From Chitinophagaceae bacterium (GTDB taxonomy: Bacteria; Bacteroidota; Bacteroidia; Chitinophagales; Chitinophagaceae), in contig CANCPA010000002.1 of the NCBI GenBank assembly GCA_947379895.1, positions 1 through 64,000 on the forward strand: a stretch of 64,000 bases of DNA. Direction: 5' to 3'. The notes under the pieces are model-generated. The model was not told where the DNA came from. It saw only the letters and a program-made list of their open reading frames with translations, and searched no databases. A program made the position numbers and the translations under genes. This document shows, piece by piece, positions 34,901-44,000 of this stretch (position 1 is the first letter of the stretch; each line of letters starts with the position of its first letter).

Positions 34901-37900
34901 TGTAGATGCAGTTCCTGTAGTTGCTAAAACTACTGGTATCGATACGTCTTTGTGTGTGGGTCAGGTTACTCAATTATTCAATGCATCTAGTATCCCAACT
35001 GGTGGAACTGCGGTTTGGAGTAGCAGTAATACTGCGATTGCTAAAGTTAGTGCAACAGGAGTTGTAACTGCAGTTTCTGCAGGTACTGCCAATATAATTT
35101 ATACCGTTACCAATGCTGCAGTGGGTGGCGGAATTACACCTTGTAATAGTGCAACTTCTATTTCAATAACAGTTTCAGCTAATCCTGTAGTTTCATCGGT
35201 TAAAGCTTCGAAGTCGAATGTTTGTGTGGGAAGTAATATTACTGTCACAGACGCTACTGCCGGAGGAACTTGGGGCATTAATGATACAACATTGGCAACA
35301 ATTGATCCTTCAACAGGTGTTGTAACAGGTGTTTCAAGTGGAAGTATTATTGTTACCTATACAGTAGTTAAGAATGGTTGTACTACTACAGTATTTGGCA
35401 ATGGTACCGTAGTTGCTTTGCCTGAAGTTGCTGCAATTGTTGGAAATAGTACCCTATGTCAAGGATTTGCTACGCTATTGACAGATACTACAACCGGAGG
35501 AGTTTGGTCTACTTCTGATGCAAGTGTTGCTAACGTGAGTTCTAATGGAAATGTAACAACAGGTGCTTCAGGATCTGCAGTAATCAGTTATACTGTTACA
35601 AATCCTTATGGTTGTGTTAAGTCTGTTACTGATACAATTACAGTTAATCCGTTACCAATTGTTACGCCGATAATTGGAAATAGTTCACTGTGTATTGGTA
35701 GTACATATACAGTAACTGATTCGACATCTAGCGGGGTATGGTTGATGAGTAATACAGTTAATGCAACCATTAATTCAAATGGTATTGTGACTCCATTAGT
35801 AACAGGAGTAGATACAGTTATTTACAGTGTTACCAATGTGTATGGTTGTAAAACAACAGTGTCCTTGCCTGTTTCAGTCAATCCTACTCCTATAGCTTCA
35901 TTTACAATAAATAAATCATCACAATGTTTAAGTGATAACTACTTTATATTTACGAATACAAGTACTATCAGTTCAGGTTCAATTACTCCTACTTGGTCAT
36001 TAGGTGGTACTGTTTCGAATTCAATTAATCCTACAAATGTGTTTTCAGTTGCGGGTATTGATTCTGTAATTTTAACCGAGACAAGTAATGCGGGTTGTAT
36101 TAGTACTGCTTCACAAGTTGTTACTGTTAATCCACAACCTGTTGTTGCATTTGCTATTAATGATAGTAGTCAATGTTTAACTGGAAACAGTTTTACTTTT
36201 ACAAATAATTCGTCAATTAGTACTGGAACACAAGCATATAGCTGGAATTTTGGTGACGGTTCAAGTTCAGTTACTACAACTAGTCCAACATACGCTTATG
36301 TAAAGGCAGGAACTTATAAAGTTCAATTAACTGCAACAAGTAATAATGGTTGTATTGATAGTCTTTCTCAAACTGTTATGCTAACTGCAAATGTGGTACC
36401 ATCTGTTTCGATAAAGGCTAATACTACATCGATTTGTACAGGTTCGAATGTTGTATTTACAGCAACACCTGTAAATGGAGGGTCTAGTCCATATTATCAA
36501 TGGTATAAAAATGGATTAAGTGTAGGAAGCAATTCAAGTACCTATAATGACAATTTGTTAGTTAATGGTGATGCAATTTCTTGTGTATTAGCTAGTAGTG
36601 TAAAATGTTTAACTGCACCGATTGCAACTAGTAACAGTATCGTAGTTTCAGTTTCACAATATTCTACTCCTTCTGTAACTATATCATCATCTGCTGATAC
36701 TATTTGTGCAGGCACAAGTATAACATTTACTGCAGAACCTGTTAATGGGGGAGGAACTCCTATTTATCAGTGGCAGGTGAATGGAGTAAATGCTGGAACA
36801 AATTCTTCAACATTTACTACAAATACGCTAAATGATAAAAGTGTTGTTACTTGTAACCTTACAAGTAGTGTTACTTGTGTTACATCTCGTACAATTTCAA
36901 GTAATGCAATTACAATTACAGTACATTCATTATCTACATCAACAACAAATGCAAGTATATGTGCAGGAGCATCTTATACATTTAATGGCAATGTATATAC
37001 CACTTCAGGTACTTATATTTCACATCTAACTAATGTTTATGGTTGTGATAGTGCAGCAACTTTAGTCTTGAATGTTAAAGCGACTTCTGCTTCAACTACA
37101 AAAGCATCTATTTGTTTGGGAGGATCATATTTGTTTAATGGTACTACTTACACAACTGCAGGCACTTACACTGCACATTTAACAAATGCTGTAGGTTGTG
37201 ATAGTACTGCTACTTTATTATTAACAGTGAATCAGCCTAGTACCTCAACAACAAATGAAAGTATCTGTAATGGAAGTTCGTACACATTTAATGGTACTGT
37301 TTATACAAAAGCAGGTACTTACACCGCGCATTTAACAAATTCTGTTGGTTGTGACAGTGCCGCTACATTAATTCTTACCGTTAAATCGTTAAGTACAAGT
37401 ACTACATCTGCTAGCATTTGTGCTAATGCTAGTTATCCATTTAATGGAACGGTATACACTACTGCAGGTACCTATACAGCTCATTTGATAAATGCAGTTG
37501 GTTGTGATAGTGCTGCAACTCTAATACTAACTGTTAAGTCATTAAGTACTAGTACAACGGTTGCAAGTATTTGTGCAGGTGGTAATTATACTTTTAATGG
37601 AACTGTTTATACTACAGCGGGTACATACACGGCTCATTTGACAAATGCAGTTGGTTGTGATAGCGCTGCTACCTTAATACTTTCTGTAAAATCATTAAGT
37701 TCAAGTACTACTAATGCGAGTATTTGTGCCGATGGAAGTTATACTTTCAATGGTAATACATATAAAAGTGCTGGAACTTACGTTGCACATCTAACAAATG
37801 CAGTTGGTTGTGATAGTACTGCCACTTTAGTATTAACAATTAAATCGTTGAGTACAAGTACCACAACTGCAAGTATTTGTGCAGGAAATAGCTATACATT

Positions 37901-40727
37901 TAATGGGACTACTTATACGAGTGCAGGCAGCTATACAGCTCATCTTACAAATAGTGTTGGTTGTGATAGTGCTGCTACTTTGATATTAAGTGTTAATCAA
38001 CCTTCAACTTCTATCACAATTGCAAGTATCTGTGCTGGTTCTAGCTTCACCTTTAATGGTCGTACTTATACAAGTGCTGGTAGCTATGATGCACACCTTA
38101 CAAATGCGGTAGGTTGTGATAGTGCAGCTACATTAATTTTGACTGTAAAAGCTACTAGCAGTAGTATTACAAATGTGAGTATCTGTGCAGGTGATAGCTA
38201 CACTTTTAATGGAAGTTCTTATACTAGTTCGGGTAGCTACATTGCACATCTTACAAATTCAGTAGGTTGTGATAGTGCTGCTACTTTGATTTTAACTGTT
38301 AAATCAACAAGCTCAAGCACAACGAATGCAAGTATTTGTTCTGGAGGATATACATTTAATGGCACTACCTATACAACTTCTGGCACTTACACTGCTCATC
38401 TGACAAATAGTGTGGGTTGTGATAGTACAGCAACTTTGGTATTGTCAGTGAAATACTTGAGTACAAGTATCACAAAAGCAAGTATTTGTGAAGGAACTAG
38501 CTATAAGTTTAATGGAATTAAATATACAAGTGCAGGTAGTTATATCGCACACCTTACAAATAGTGTAGGTTGTGATAGTGCTGCAACTTTGATATTAACT
38601 GTAAATCAACCTTCAACTTCTACCACAAATGCAAGCATCTGTGCTGGTTCAAGCTACACCTTTAATGGAAGTGTCTATACAGGTGCAGGTAGCTATGTTG
38701 CTCATTTAACAAATGCAGTAGGTTGTGATAGTGCTGCAACTTTAATATTGACTGTAAAAGCTACAAGTACAAGTATTACAAATGCGAGTATCTGTGCTGG
38801 TTCTAGCTACAGCTTTAACGGAAGTACTTACACAAGTACAGGTAGTTACGTAGCGCACCTTACAAATAGTTTAGGTTGTGATAGTGCTGCAACATTAAAT
38901 TTAACTGTAAAAGAATTGAGTTCTAGTATTACAAATGCTAGTATTTGTTCTGGAAGTTCTTACTCATTTAATGGAAATGTTTATACAACTTCAGGAACTT
39001 ATGTTTCACATTTAACTAATTCCGTAGGATGTGATAGTTCGGCTACTTTAAATTTAACTGTAAAGTCAACTAGTACGAGTACAACAAATGCAAATATTTG
39101 TTCTGGCGTTGCTTATGACTTTAATGGTACTTCCTATACAAAAGCGGGTACTTATGTTGCGCATTTAACGAATAGTGTGGGTTGTGATAGTGCTGCAACT
39201 TTAATATTGACAGTCACTTTACCTGTTACTCCAACCTTAACACTTTCTGCGACTGCAACTACGATTACTGTTGGAACTAGTGTAACATTTACAGCTAGAC
39301 CTACAAATAGTGGTGGTGCTGCTATTTATCAATGGTATAAGAATGGTGCTTTAGTTACTGGTTTTTGGAATACATACACTACATCTAGTTTGAATAACAA
39401 CGATACTATTAGCTGTGTACTCACAAGCAGTATGAGTTGTGTAACTAATGTAACTGCAAAATCAAATGCCATTGTAATGACAGTTAATTACTTGTATACT
39501 ATTAATGGTACAATTAAAAGTCCTTTAGGTACAGTAATTCCTACTGTTACTGTTGGTTTAAATGGTAATCAATCAATTATTACCGATTTAAATGGTAACT
39601 ATAGTTTCACTGTTTCTGCTGACAGTAGTTTTATTGTAATGCCGACAAAATCAAATGATGTTGTAGTGGCAAATGGAGTAAATGGTACAGATATTAGTTT
39701 AGTACAAAGTCATATATTGAAGAAAGTAATTTTGAATTCTCCTTATAAGTTGATTGCAGCAGATGTAAACAATGATGGTGTCGTAAATGGTACAGACATT
39801 GCCTTGATTAAGTCTTTGATTTTAAAACGTATCAATAAATTTAGCGGTAACCGTTTGTGGGCATTTGTGGATAGTAGTTATTCTTTCCCTACACCTACTA
39901 AGCCATTCCCATATAATGATAGTATTAGTGTTGCAAATATCAGGGCTAATCAAGTAAGTCAAAATTTTGTTGGTGTCAAATTAGGTGATGTAAATTATGA
40001 TTGGAATTCATCAATTTTAGGTGCAAATCTTGCAAGTTCACCAATTGAGTTGTTCAATGATAAGATTGCAGTAAGTCCTTCAGCTTCAGAAGTTCGTGTT
40101 CCTGTTAAGGTTAAGAATTTCAAGAACATCATGGGCATGCAGTACACGTTGAACTACAATAGTGCTGCGCTAGAGTTGAAATCTATTGATAAAAATAGCA
40201 TGGGTATTGATTATAATACTGATTTTGCTACAGAAGGAAAGCTACCATTCCTTTGGGTAGATGTAACAAATAATGCTAAAACTTTGGAGGATGGCACAAC
40301 TTTGTTCGAGTTAGTATTTAACAAGAAGGGAAATTTAGCAAATGAAGACATTAGTCTCACTTCTGACATTACTTCTGCTAGTGCATTTGATGGAAACTAT
40401 GGCGCTGTATGTATTGTGAAGTCAGGCGGAACTATCAGTGATGCTGCTACAATTGTAAGTGCTGATAATTGGAATATACTTCCTAATCCTACAAAGGACG
40501 GCTTAGTAAAAGTAACTTTGTCACTTGCAAAAAGCAAGAAAGTACAATTTGAATTGACTTCATTAGATGGTAAATTATTATTACAACAGTCGAATGATTT
40601 TCCAATAGGAAATAGTTCAATTGTTCTAGACTTGCAAAGGCAAGTAAGACTTGCACCTGGAACCTACTACTTAAAAGCAGAAGGAGTGGATGGTGTTAAT
40701 ACTAAACAGGTATTGTTTATTAAATAG
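31905..40727 (+). CDS. Giant secreted repeat protein/adhesin with dockerin- and cohesin-like modules, T9SS substrate
   Basis: 2,940 residues. The signal peptide (MKRIVLLLTIVTCLFSTSFAQ) is followed by a cadherin-like segment (~40-125). Then come about 15 Ig-like Big_2-type repeats of ~80 residues, each with a GGxWSSxNxxxA core and VTGVSAG turn (~125-1340). PKD-type segments (YSWNFGDGSS) lie near 1450, and two Ig-like segments with YQWYKNG at ~1500-1670. Fifteen repeats of 50-51 residues follow (1677-2440). Another Ig-like segment, a carboxypeptidase-regulatory-like fold and a dockerin-like region (DVNNDGVVNGTDIALIKSLI, ~2625) come next, then a cohesin-like domain (~2710-2840). The end is a type A T9SS sorting domain (ILPNPTKDGLVKV ... 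TKQVLFIK). It is expected to be surface-attached or released; adhesion or matrix function is inference. Confidence 0.9.
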   Translation: MKRIVLLLTIVTCLFSTSFAQTGSLYFINGSAQSITLCQNSAGVVLDNYLITYDKANGLTLTYTLLTTPAHGTIHGFPGISSSNGGVASPSGFTYNPTTGYSGSDVFEVQVTDGVNTAKSTFTVAINSLPTIAPITGGTSLCGAGTKTLSDNTTGGIWTSSNTFSSIIDSLTGVVTGVSAGQSTIGYTVTSANGCTSTVTTTFTISGNPLVSGITGTTNVCVGSTTTLADVTANGVWSSNNTAIATVSGGVVTGVSAGNATIQYKVTNIYGCSTTASRNVTVNAIPVVAPITSTTGTNICGGGTITLRNATARGTWSSTNNSIATVNALGVVTGVSGGIDTIIYTVSNGGCSASSSIAITVGVTPVIGAISGVATICNRTTYQFSDTTKGGKWTSSNPLVASIDSSTGLVTAIAAGNITITYTVVSATGCSASVTAALRVVNIPSVGTITGANYVCIGSTSTLVDGTAGGVWSSTNTQLATIDNSGLVTGLATGVDTIYYTVTNASGCSNSARLIITVGASVAVPGIGGASNVCLNSTLTLTNKTTGGSWSSSDPTIAFVDNSGLITPINPGVVTISYTVGNGACTGSAIKNIIVSDVPTVDNNNLTALALCTTDSAILTNTTSGGLWTSNTSAATVTNDGIVKGISTGSGTITYTVTNSYGCFATSTTGVTVNAKPNAFTITGSNATCVNNIINLKTTGTGGLWSSSNTKVATVNVNGTVSGKSSGTASIYYTITNGNGCARVDSMVVTIAKSLTVAPIVGNTNLCLGTATTFTDSTINSSGTQGTWALTLGTGSASVNASGVVTPVALGTATLSYTVNNGSGCTGSVSQDIVINSAPTVAAIAGPTNVCAGATITLTDATVGGVWSTNNATIAIIDSNGVLTGITGAAGGGGGGANRVVVTYAYTDNIGCKASKTYNVNVRTGPGAGFTTGVTNLCVGSTSTFTNNTQGGTWASDKPSVATVDNAGLVTGVSAGSVVIQYIVSNGNGCPSVANSKLTVDAVPVVAKTTGIDTSLCVGQVTQLFNASSIPTGGTAVWSSSNTAIAKVSATGVVTAVSAGTANIIYTVTNAAVGGGITPCNSATSISITVSANPVVSSVKASKSNVCVGSNITVTDATAGGTWGINDTTLATIDPSTGVVTGVSSGSIIVTYTVVKNGCTTTVFGNGTVVALPEVAAIVGNSTLCQGFATLLTDTTTGGVWSTSDASVANVSSNGNVTTGASGSAVISYTVTNPYGCVKSVTDTITVNPLPIVTPIIGNSSLCIGSTYTVTDSTSSGVWLMSNTVNATINSNGIVTPLVTGVDTVIYSVTNVYGCKTTVSLPVSVNPTPIASFTINKSSQCLSDNYFIFTNTSTISSGSITPTWSLGGTVSNSINPTNVFSVAGIDSVILTETSNAGCISTASQVVTVNPQPVVAFAINDSSQCLTGNSFTFTNNSSISTGTQAYSWNFGDGSSSVTTTSPTYAYVKAGTYKVQLTATSNNGCIDSLSQTVMLTANVVPSVSIKANTTSICTGSNVVFTATPVNGGSSPYYQWYKNGLSVGSNSSTYNDNLLVNGDAISCVLASSVKCLTAPIATSNSIVVSVSQYSTPSVTISSSADTICAGTSITFTAEPVNGGGTPIYQWQVNGVNAGTNSSTFTTNTLNDKSVVTCNLTSSVTCVTSRTISSNAITITVHSLSTSTTNASICAGASYTFNGNVYTTSGTYISHLTNVYGCDSAATLVLNVKATSASTTKASICLGGSYLFNGTTYTTAGTYTAHLTNAVGCDSTATLLLTVNQPSTSTTNESICNGSSYTFNGTVYTKAGTYTAHLTNSVGCDSAATLILTVKSLSTSTTSASICANASYPFNGTVYTTAGTYTAHLINAVGCDSAATLILTVKSLSTSTTVASICAGGNYTFNGTVYTTAGTYTAHLTNAVGCDSAATLILSVKSLSSSTTNASICADGSYTFNGNTYKSAGTYVAHLTNAVGCDSTATLVLTIKSLSTSTTTASICAGNSYTFNGTTYTSAGSYTAHLTNSVGCDSAATLILSVNQPSTSITIASICAGSSFTFNGRTYTSAGSYDAHLTNAVGCDSAATLILTVKATSSSITNVSICAGDSYTFNGSSYTSSGSYIAHLTNSVGCDSAATLILTVKSTSSSTTNASICSGGYTFNGTTYTTSGTYTAHLTNSVGCDSTATLVLSVKYLSTSITKASICEGTSYKFNGIKYTSAGSYIAHLTNSVGCDSAATLILTVNQPSTSTTNASICAGSSYTFNGSVYTGAGSYVAHLTNAVGCDSAATLILTVKATSTSITNASICAGSSYSFNGSTYTSTGSYVAHLTNSLGCDSAATLNLTVKELSSSITNASICSGSSYSFNGNVYTTSGTYVSHLTNSVGCDSSATLNLTVKSTSTSTTNANICSGVAYDFNGTSYTKAGTYVAHLTNSVGCDSAATLILTVTLPVTPTLTLSATATTITVGTSVTFTARPTNSGGAAIYQWYKNGALVTGFWNTYTTSSLNNNDTISCVLTSSMSCVTNVTAKSNAIVMTVNYLYTINGTIKSPLGTVIPTVTVGLNGNQSIITDLNGNYSFTVSADSSFIVMPTKSNDVVVANGVNGTDISLVQSHILKKVILNSPYKLIAADVNNDGVVNGTDIALIKSLILKRINKFSGNRLWAFVDSSYSFPTPTKPFPYNDSISVANIRANQVSQNFVGVKLGDVNYDWNSSILGANLASSPIELFNDKIAVSPSASEVRVPVKVKNFKNIMGMQYTLNYNSAALELKSIDKNSMGIDYNTDFATEGKLPFLWVDVTNNAKTLEDGTTLFELVFNKKGNLANEDISLTSDITSASAFDGNYGAVCIVKSGGTISDAATIVSADNWNILPNPTKDGLVKVTLSLAKSKKVQFELTSLDGKLLLQQSNDFPIGNSSIVLDLQRQVRLAPGTYYLKAEGVDGVNTKQVLFIK
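36933..39224 (+). repeat. Fifteen coding repeats of 50-51 residues (153 bp)
   Basis: Each unit reads roughly STSTTNASICAGSSYTFNG, then YTTAGTYTAHLTNAVGCDS and AATLILTVK. All 15 keep the two cysteines of SIC and GCD, suggesting one disulfide per unit. Fourteen units have 51 residues and unit 10 has 50. Protein identity is high while codons differ, so the array is maintained at the protein level. Confidence 0.92.
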
Positions 40728-40830
40728 AATAATATTCAGAAAATTGGCAGCGTAATTTATATGCTGCTGATTTTCTGAATTATTTATCGTACAATTGCTA
40801 AAAATTTTAAAACAAATAAAAATAAGCATC

Positions 40831-42087
40831 ATGAAAAGACAGTTTACACAGTTATGTATTGCCTTAGCAATATTATTAGGTATTAGTACCACTTCAAAAG
40901 CACAATACACAATGTATTTAGACAGTATTAACAATATTTGTACAGTAGGAACTACAGTTGATATTTCTATGCGTACAAAGAATTTTAATACGATTGGAAT
41001 TTTAAGTTATCAAGGTACCGTTAGGTGGGACAATGCTGTATTGCACTTAGATACTGTTATATATAGTGGTAAAACAATCGCGTTGAATGAGAACTCTGTT
41101 TTAATGGATACTGCAAATGCTCAGTTTGGTTTCTTGTGGAGTGATCCAAGTGTAACTCAATTAGGCCAAAAAGCTGTAGATGCAAGTCCACTTGCAACAT
41201 TACGTTTTAAAGTATTAAAAGTATTAACTGCGGGAAGTACTCCTGTTGAATTTGATACTACGGTAAATGCAGACATTTCAACAAGTATTGCTATTTATGA
41301 TGCTGTACAAGGAGCTTTAACTGCTTCAAATACTGCTCATATAGGTGGTATTGTTGGATTTGTAACAACACCGACAGTTAGTAAAACAGGTACATTATTG
41401 ACTGCTAAACCTAGTGGCACTCCTTCAAGTTATCAATGGAATTTGAATGGTAATGCAATTTCAGGAGCTACAAGCATCAGTTATGATTATGGTAATGTTG
41501 CAGGTAGTTATTCTGTAACTGTTAATTATTCAAACGGTTGTACTGCAACCTCTGCACCATTATTGCCTTTAGCAGTTACTTCATTTAATGGTTTCTACAA
41601 GTCAGGTGCTTCTCAATTAACTTGGGCTACAGTTAATTCAAATGCTGTTTATTTTAATGTTCAACGTAGTGTTAATGGTAAAGACTTTGTTACATTAAAG
41701 CAAGTTTCTTATTCAGGAAATTCTTATTCATTCAGTGATGTAACTTCTGCAGCTGGAAAAGTAAGTTACAGATTGCAAATAGTTGATAAGGATGGAAGTA
41801 TCAGTTATAGTAATGTTGTTTCATTAACATTAAGTAGTGCAACAAGTTTTGCTATCTTCCCTAATCCTGTAAGAAACATACTTTCTTTACAAGTTCAAAA
41901 TAGCAAATCTGAGAGTGTAACTGTTCAAGTAGTTGATTTATTGGGTAAAGTATTGCGTCAAGAGCAAGCTCAGTTAACAGCTGGTCTAAATAATGTTTCT
42001 TTAAATGTAACAACATTGGCAAAAGGAAATTATGTAGTAGTTGTAAGAGGTGAAGGCGTTCAACAACAACAATTTATCAAGTATTAA
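40831..42087 (+). CDS. Secreted cohesin-like protein with T9SS sorting domain
   Basis: 418 residues from the ATG at 40831 (MKRQFTQLCIALAILLGISTTSKAQ signal peptide; a start at 40795 would mask it). Residues ~26-175 form a cohesin-like beta domain (YLDSINNICTVGTTVDISM, FNTIGILSYQGTVRWDNAVL, ATLRFKVLKV), similar in pattern to the cohesin-like part of the giant protein just upstream. Then come an Ig-like part (YQWNLNGNAISGATS) and a fibronectin-like segment (LTWATVNSNAVYFNVQRSVNGKDF). A type A C-terminal sorting domain (AIFPNPVRNILSL ... QQQFIKY) ends it. It lies 103 nt after the giant gene and is probably in the same operon, which suggests that the two proteins interact. Confidence 0.82.
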   Translation: MKRQFTQLCIALAILLGISTTSKAQYTMYLDSINNICTVGTTVDISMRTKNFNTIGILSYQGTVRWDNAVLHLDTVIYSGKTIALNENSVLMDTANAQFGFLWSDPSVTQLGQKAVDASPLATLRFKVLKVLTAGSTPVEFDTTVNADISTSIAIYDAVQGALTASNTAHIGGIVGFVTTPTVSKTGTLLTAKPSGTPSSYQWNLNGNAISGATSISYDYGNVAGSYSVTVNYSNGCTATSAPLLPLAVTSFNGFYKSGASQLTWATVNSNAVYFNVQRSVNGKDFVTLKQVSYSGNSYSFSDVTSAAGKVSYRLQIVDKDGSISYSNVVSLTLSSATSFAIFPNPVRNILSLQVQNSKSESVTVQVVDLLGKVLRQEQAQLTAGLNNVSLNVTTLAKGNYVVVVRGEGVQQQQFIKY

Positions 42088-42113
42088 TTGATAGAAAAAT
42101 AAGTTCAAAGGAA

Positions 42114-42146
42114 AGGGCTGTCTCGAAGAGGCAGCTCTTTTTTTAT
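42114..42146 (+). terminator. Intrinsic terminator after the adhesin pair
   Basis: Stem AGGGCTGTCTC / GAGGCAGCTCT (one G-T pair and one mismatch tolerated), followed by TTTTTTT. Confidence 0.85.
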
Positions 42147-42660
42147 TCGTTTATTTATATAGTTAGGATAGATCAGCAGTAAAACTATAATTCCAATTAA
42201 GATTGCTGATTTTCGGTCTGAGTAATTTGCTGTTCAATAGGCAGCTAAAGATATCTTTTGAAATGTCAGGTACTCATCTAAAATCAACCTGTCAGACTGA
42301 GGCTCCCTAAGTAGGATTGAAATGTTAAAATTGTTTGAACTTCGATAAACTCATTGCAACAGCTTAGCTAATTTTCGGAGTGTACACAATGTCATTCCAA
42401 AAAACTTGAGAAAATATCATTACTGCCTCAGTGTGACAGTTTTGCTGATTTTTGATACCAACTACAATGGCTTCCATGTAAAATAAGGAGTGACTTGATG
42501 ACTGTCATCACTTATTTTAATGTGTTTATTAAATGACATGTAATGATTATAAGATAGGAATAAAGTATTCATGCCACTTGTATCCTATATCAAGAAATCT
42601 GTAACTTGCAACCTACAAAATAATACATGTAAACTAAAACCAGTAACTAGAAACTATTCC
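42147..42660. other. Gap with an inverted repeat between the adhesin unit and the MFS gene
   Basis: CTGTCAGACTGAGGC near 42,290 is inverted with one change as GCCTCAGTGTGACAG near 42,424. The segment 42,596-42,660 carries words of the dispersed GTAACTAG repeat (cttgcaacctac, ccagtaactagaaac). No ORF. Confidence 0.5.
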
Positions 42661-43866
42661 TCATCTTCCATGATGTCTAAATACTAATAAGTAAAATGAA
42701 ATTGCAATAGAAAGAGCAATAAACCCTTCTAAGAGGATGGTATTAGGTGAGCCTATAAAATGAGATACCGTTCCGATGAGTAATCCTCCAAGAGGTTGCA
42801 TTCCAAAAAAAGCCATTGCATAATAGCTAATGACTCGTCCTCTCATTTCGGGTGATGCTGTAATTTGAACAATGGTATTTGTTATTGTAATTTGCGACAT
42901 CATTCCAATTCCGGTAATAACTGCAAATAACATGGATAGTGGTAAATAATGAGTATGTGAAAATAAAATCAAACCTGTTCCAAAGACCAAGGTATTGATG
43001 AATAATATTTTTCGAAGATTAACTTTCGGTTTTAAGGACGCAAGAAATATAGTGCCAAAAATGGCTCCTAAACCGAAGCAACTATTTATGAATCCAAAAG
43101 TTGATGCAGATCCTTTAAAAATTTCTTTGGCATACACAGGCAATAAAGTGGTAAATGGTAAAGCAAATAAACTCATCAGCGCCAATGAAAGTATTACATA
43201 GCCTAATTCAGGTGTCTTTTTTAGATAGTTGATTCCTTCCTTGAGTTCAACAATGACATTCTTTGAAGTGAGTGATGGTTCAAACTTAGGTAAGCGCATC
43301 ATTAATAATGAAATGAGTACTGCTGCAAAGCTTGCTGCATTTATTGCAAAGCATATTCCTGCCCCGAATCTTTCTAAAACAATGCCCGCCAAACCCGGAC
43401 CAAGCAAGCGTGCGAGATTGACCATTGAAGAGTTCAAAGCAATGGCATTTGATAGATGTTCTTTATTATCTACCATTTCATAGACCATTGCTTGCCTAGC
43501 AGGCACATCAAAGGCATTAATAATACCCAACAATGTACTCAGCACTAATATTTCCCATATTTCATAGTGATTGAAAAGCACTAAAATGGCCAACAATGTT
43601 GCCTGTATCATTGATGAAATTTGAGTTGTCATTAGTACTTTGAAACGATGATAACGATCCGAAACGACTCCCCCCAATAAAGAAAAGAGAAAAGAAGGGA
43701 ATTGCCCTGCAAATACGGCAACTCCAAGCATGAATGTAGAATGGGTTTGAATATAGATTATCCAATAAATGGCAGTTCGTTGCATCCAGGTGCCAACCAA
43801 TGAAATTGATTGTCCAGCGAAGTACAATCTGAAATTTCTGCTACCAAATGCATTGAAAGTCTCCAT
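42661..43866 (-). CDS. MFS transporter
   Basis: 401 residues with about 12 hydrophobic segments, the usual size for an MFS permease of the EntS/MFS_3 type. The loop 2-3 motif is GGVVSDRYHRFKVL, related to the conserved GxLaDrxGrkrv, and LLGPGLAGIVLERFG matches the antiporter-like motif of helix 5. The family includes enterobactin exporters and macrolide efflux pumps. The substrate cannot be inferred and no siderophore genes adjoin it. It lies downstream of fba on the same strand but is separated from it by a strong terminator. Confidence 0.88.
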   Translation of the reverse strand: METFNAFGSRNFRLYFAGQSISLVGTWMQRTAIYWIIYIQTHSTFMLGVAVFAGQFPSFLFSLLGGVVSDRYHRFKVLMTTQISSMIQATLLAILVLFNHYEIWEILVLSTLLGIINAFDVPARQAMVYEMVDNKEHLSNAIALNSSMVNLARLLGPGLAGIVLERFGAGICFAINAASFAAVLISLLMMRLPKFEPSLTSKNVIVELKEGINYLKKTPELGYVILSLALMSLFALPFTTLLPVYAKEIFKGSASTFGFINSCFGLGAIFGTIFLASLKPKVNLRKILFINTLVFGTGLILFSHTHYLPLSMLFAVITGIGMMSQITITNTIVQITASPEMRGRVISYYAMAFFGMQPLGGLLIGTVSHFIGSPNTILLEGFIALSIAISFYLLVFRHHGR

Positions 43867-43922
43867 CTATTATAAATATCAATGGTAAATTTTGAATAGT
43901 TAATGAAAGTTGAAGAATGAAA

Positions 43923-43964
43923 AAATGGATAATTATAAGTATTGCAACTTACAATTATCCATTT
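43923..43964 (-). terminator. Terminator for the aldolase gene (minus strand)
   Basis: 18-bp arms (43923-43940, 43947-43964; one mismatch) around a 6-nt loop. On the minus strand the 3' side runs into CCATTTTTTCATT. It lies 36 nt past the fba stop. Confidence 0.75.
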
Positions 43965-44000
43965 AATAATAAAAATTAGCCATTAACAATTAACCATTAC

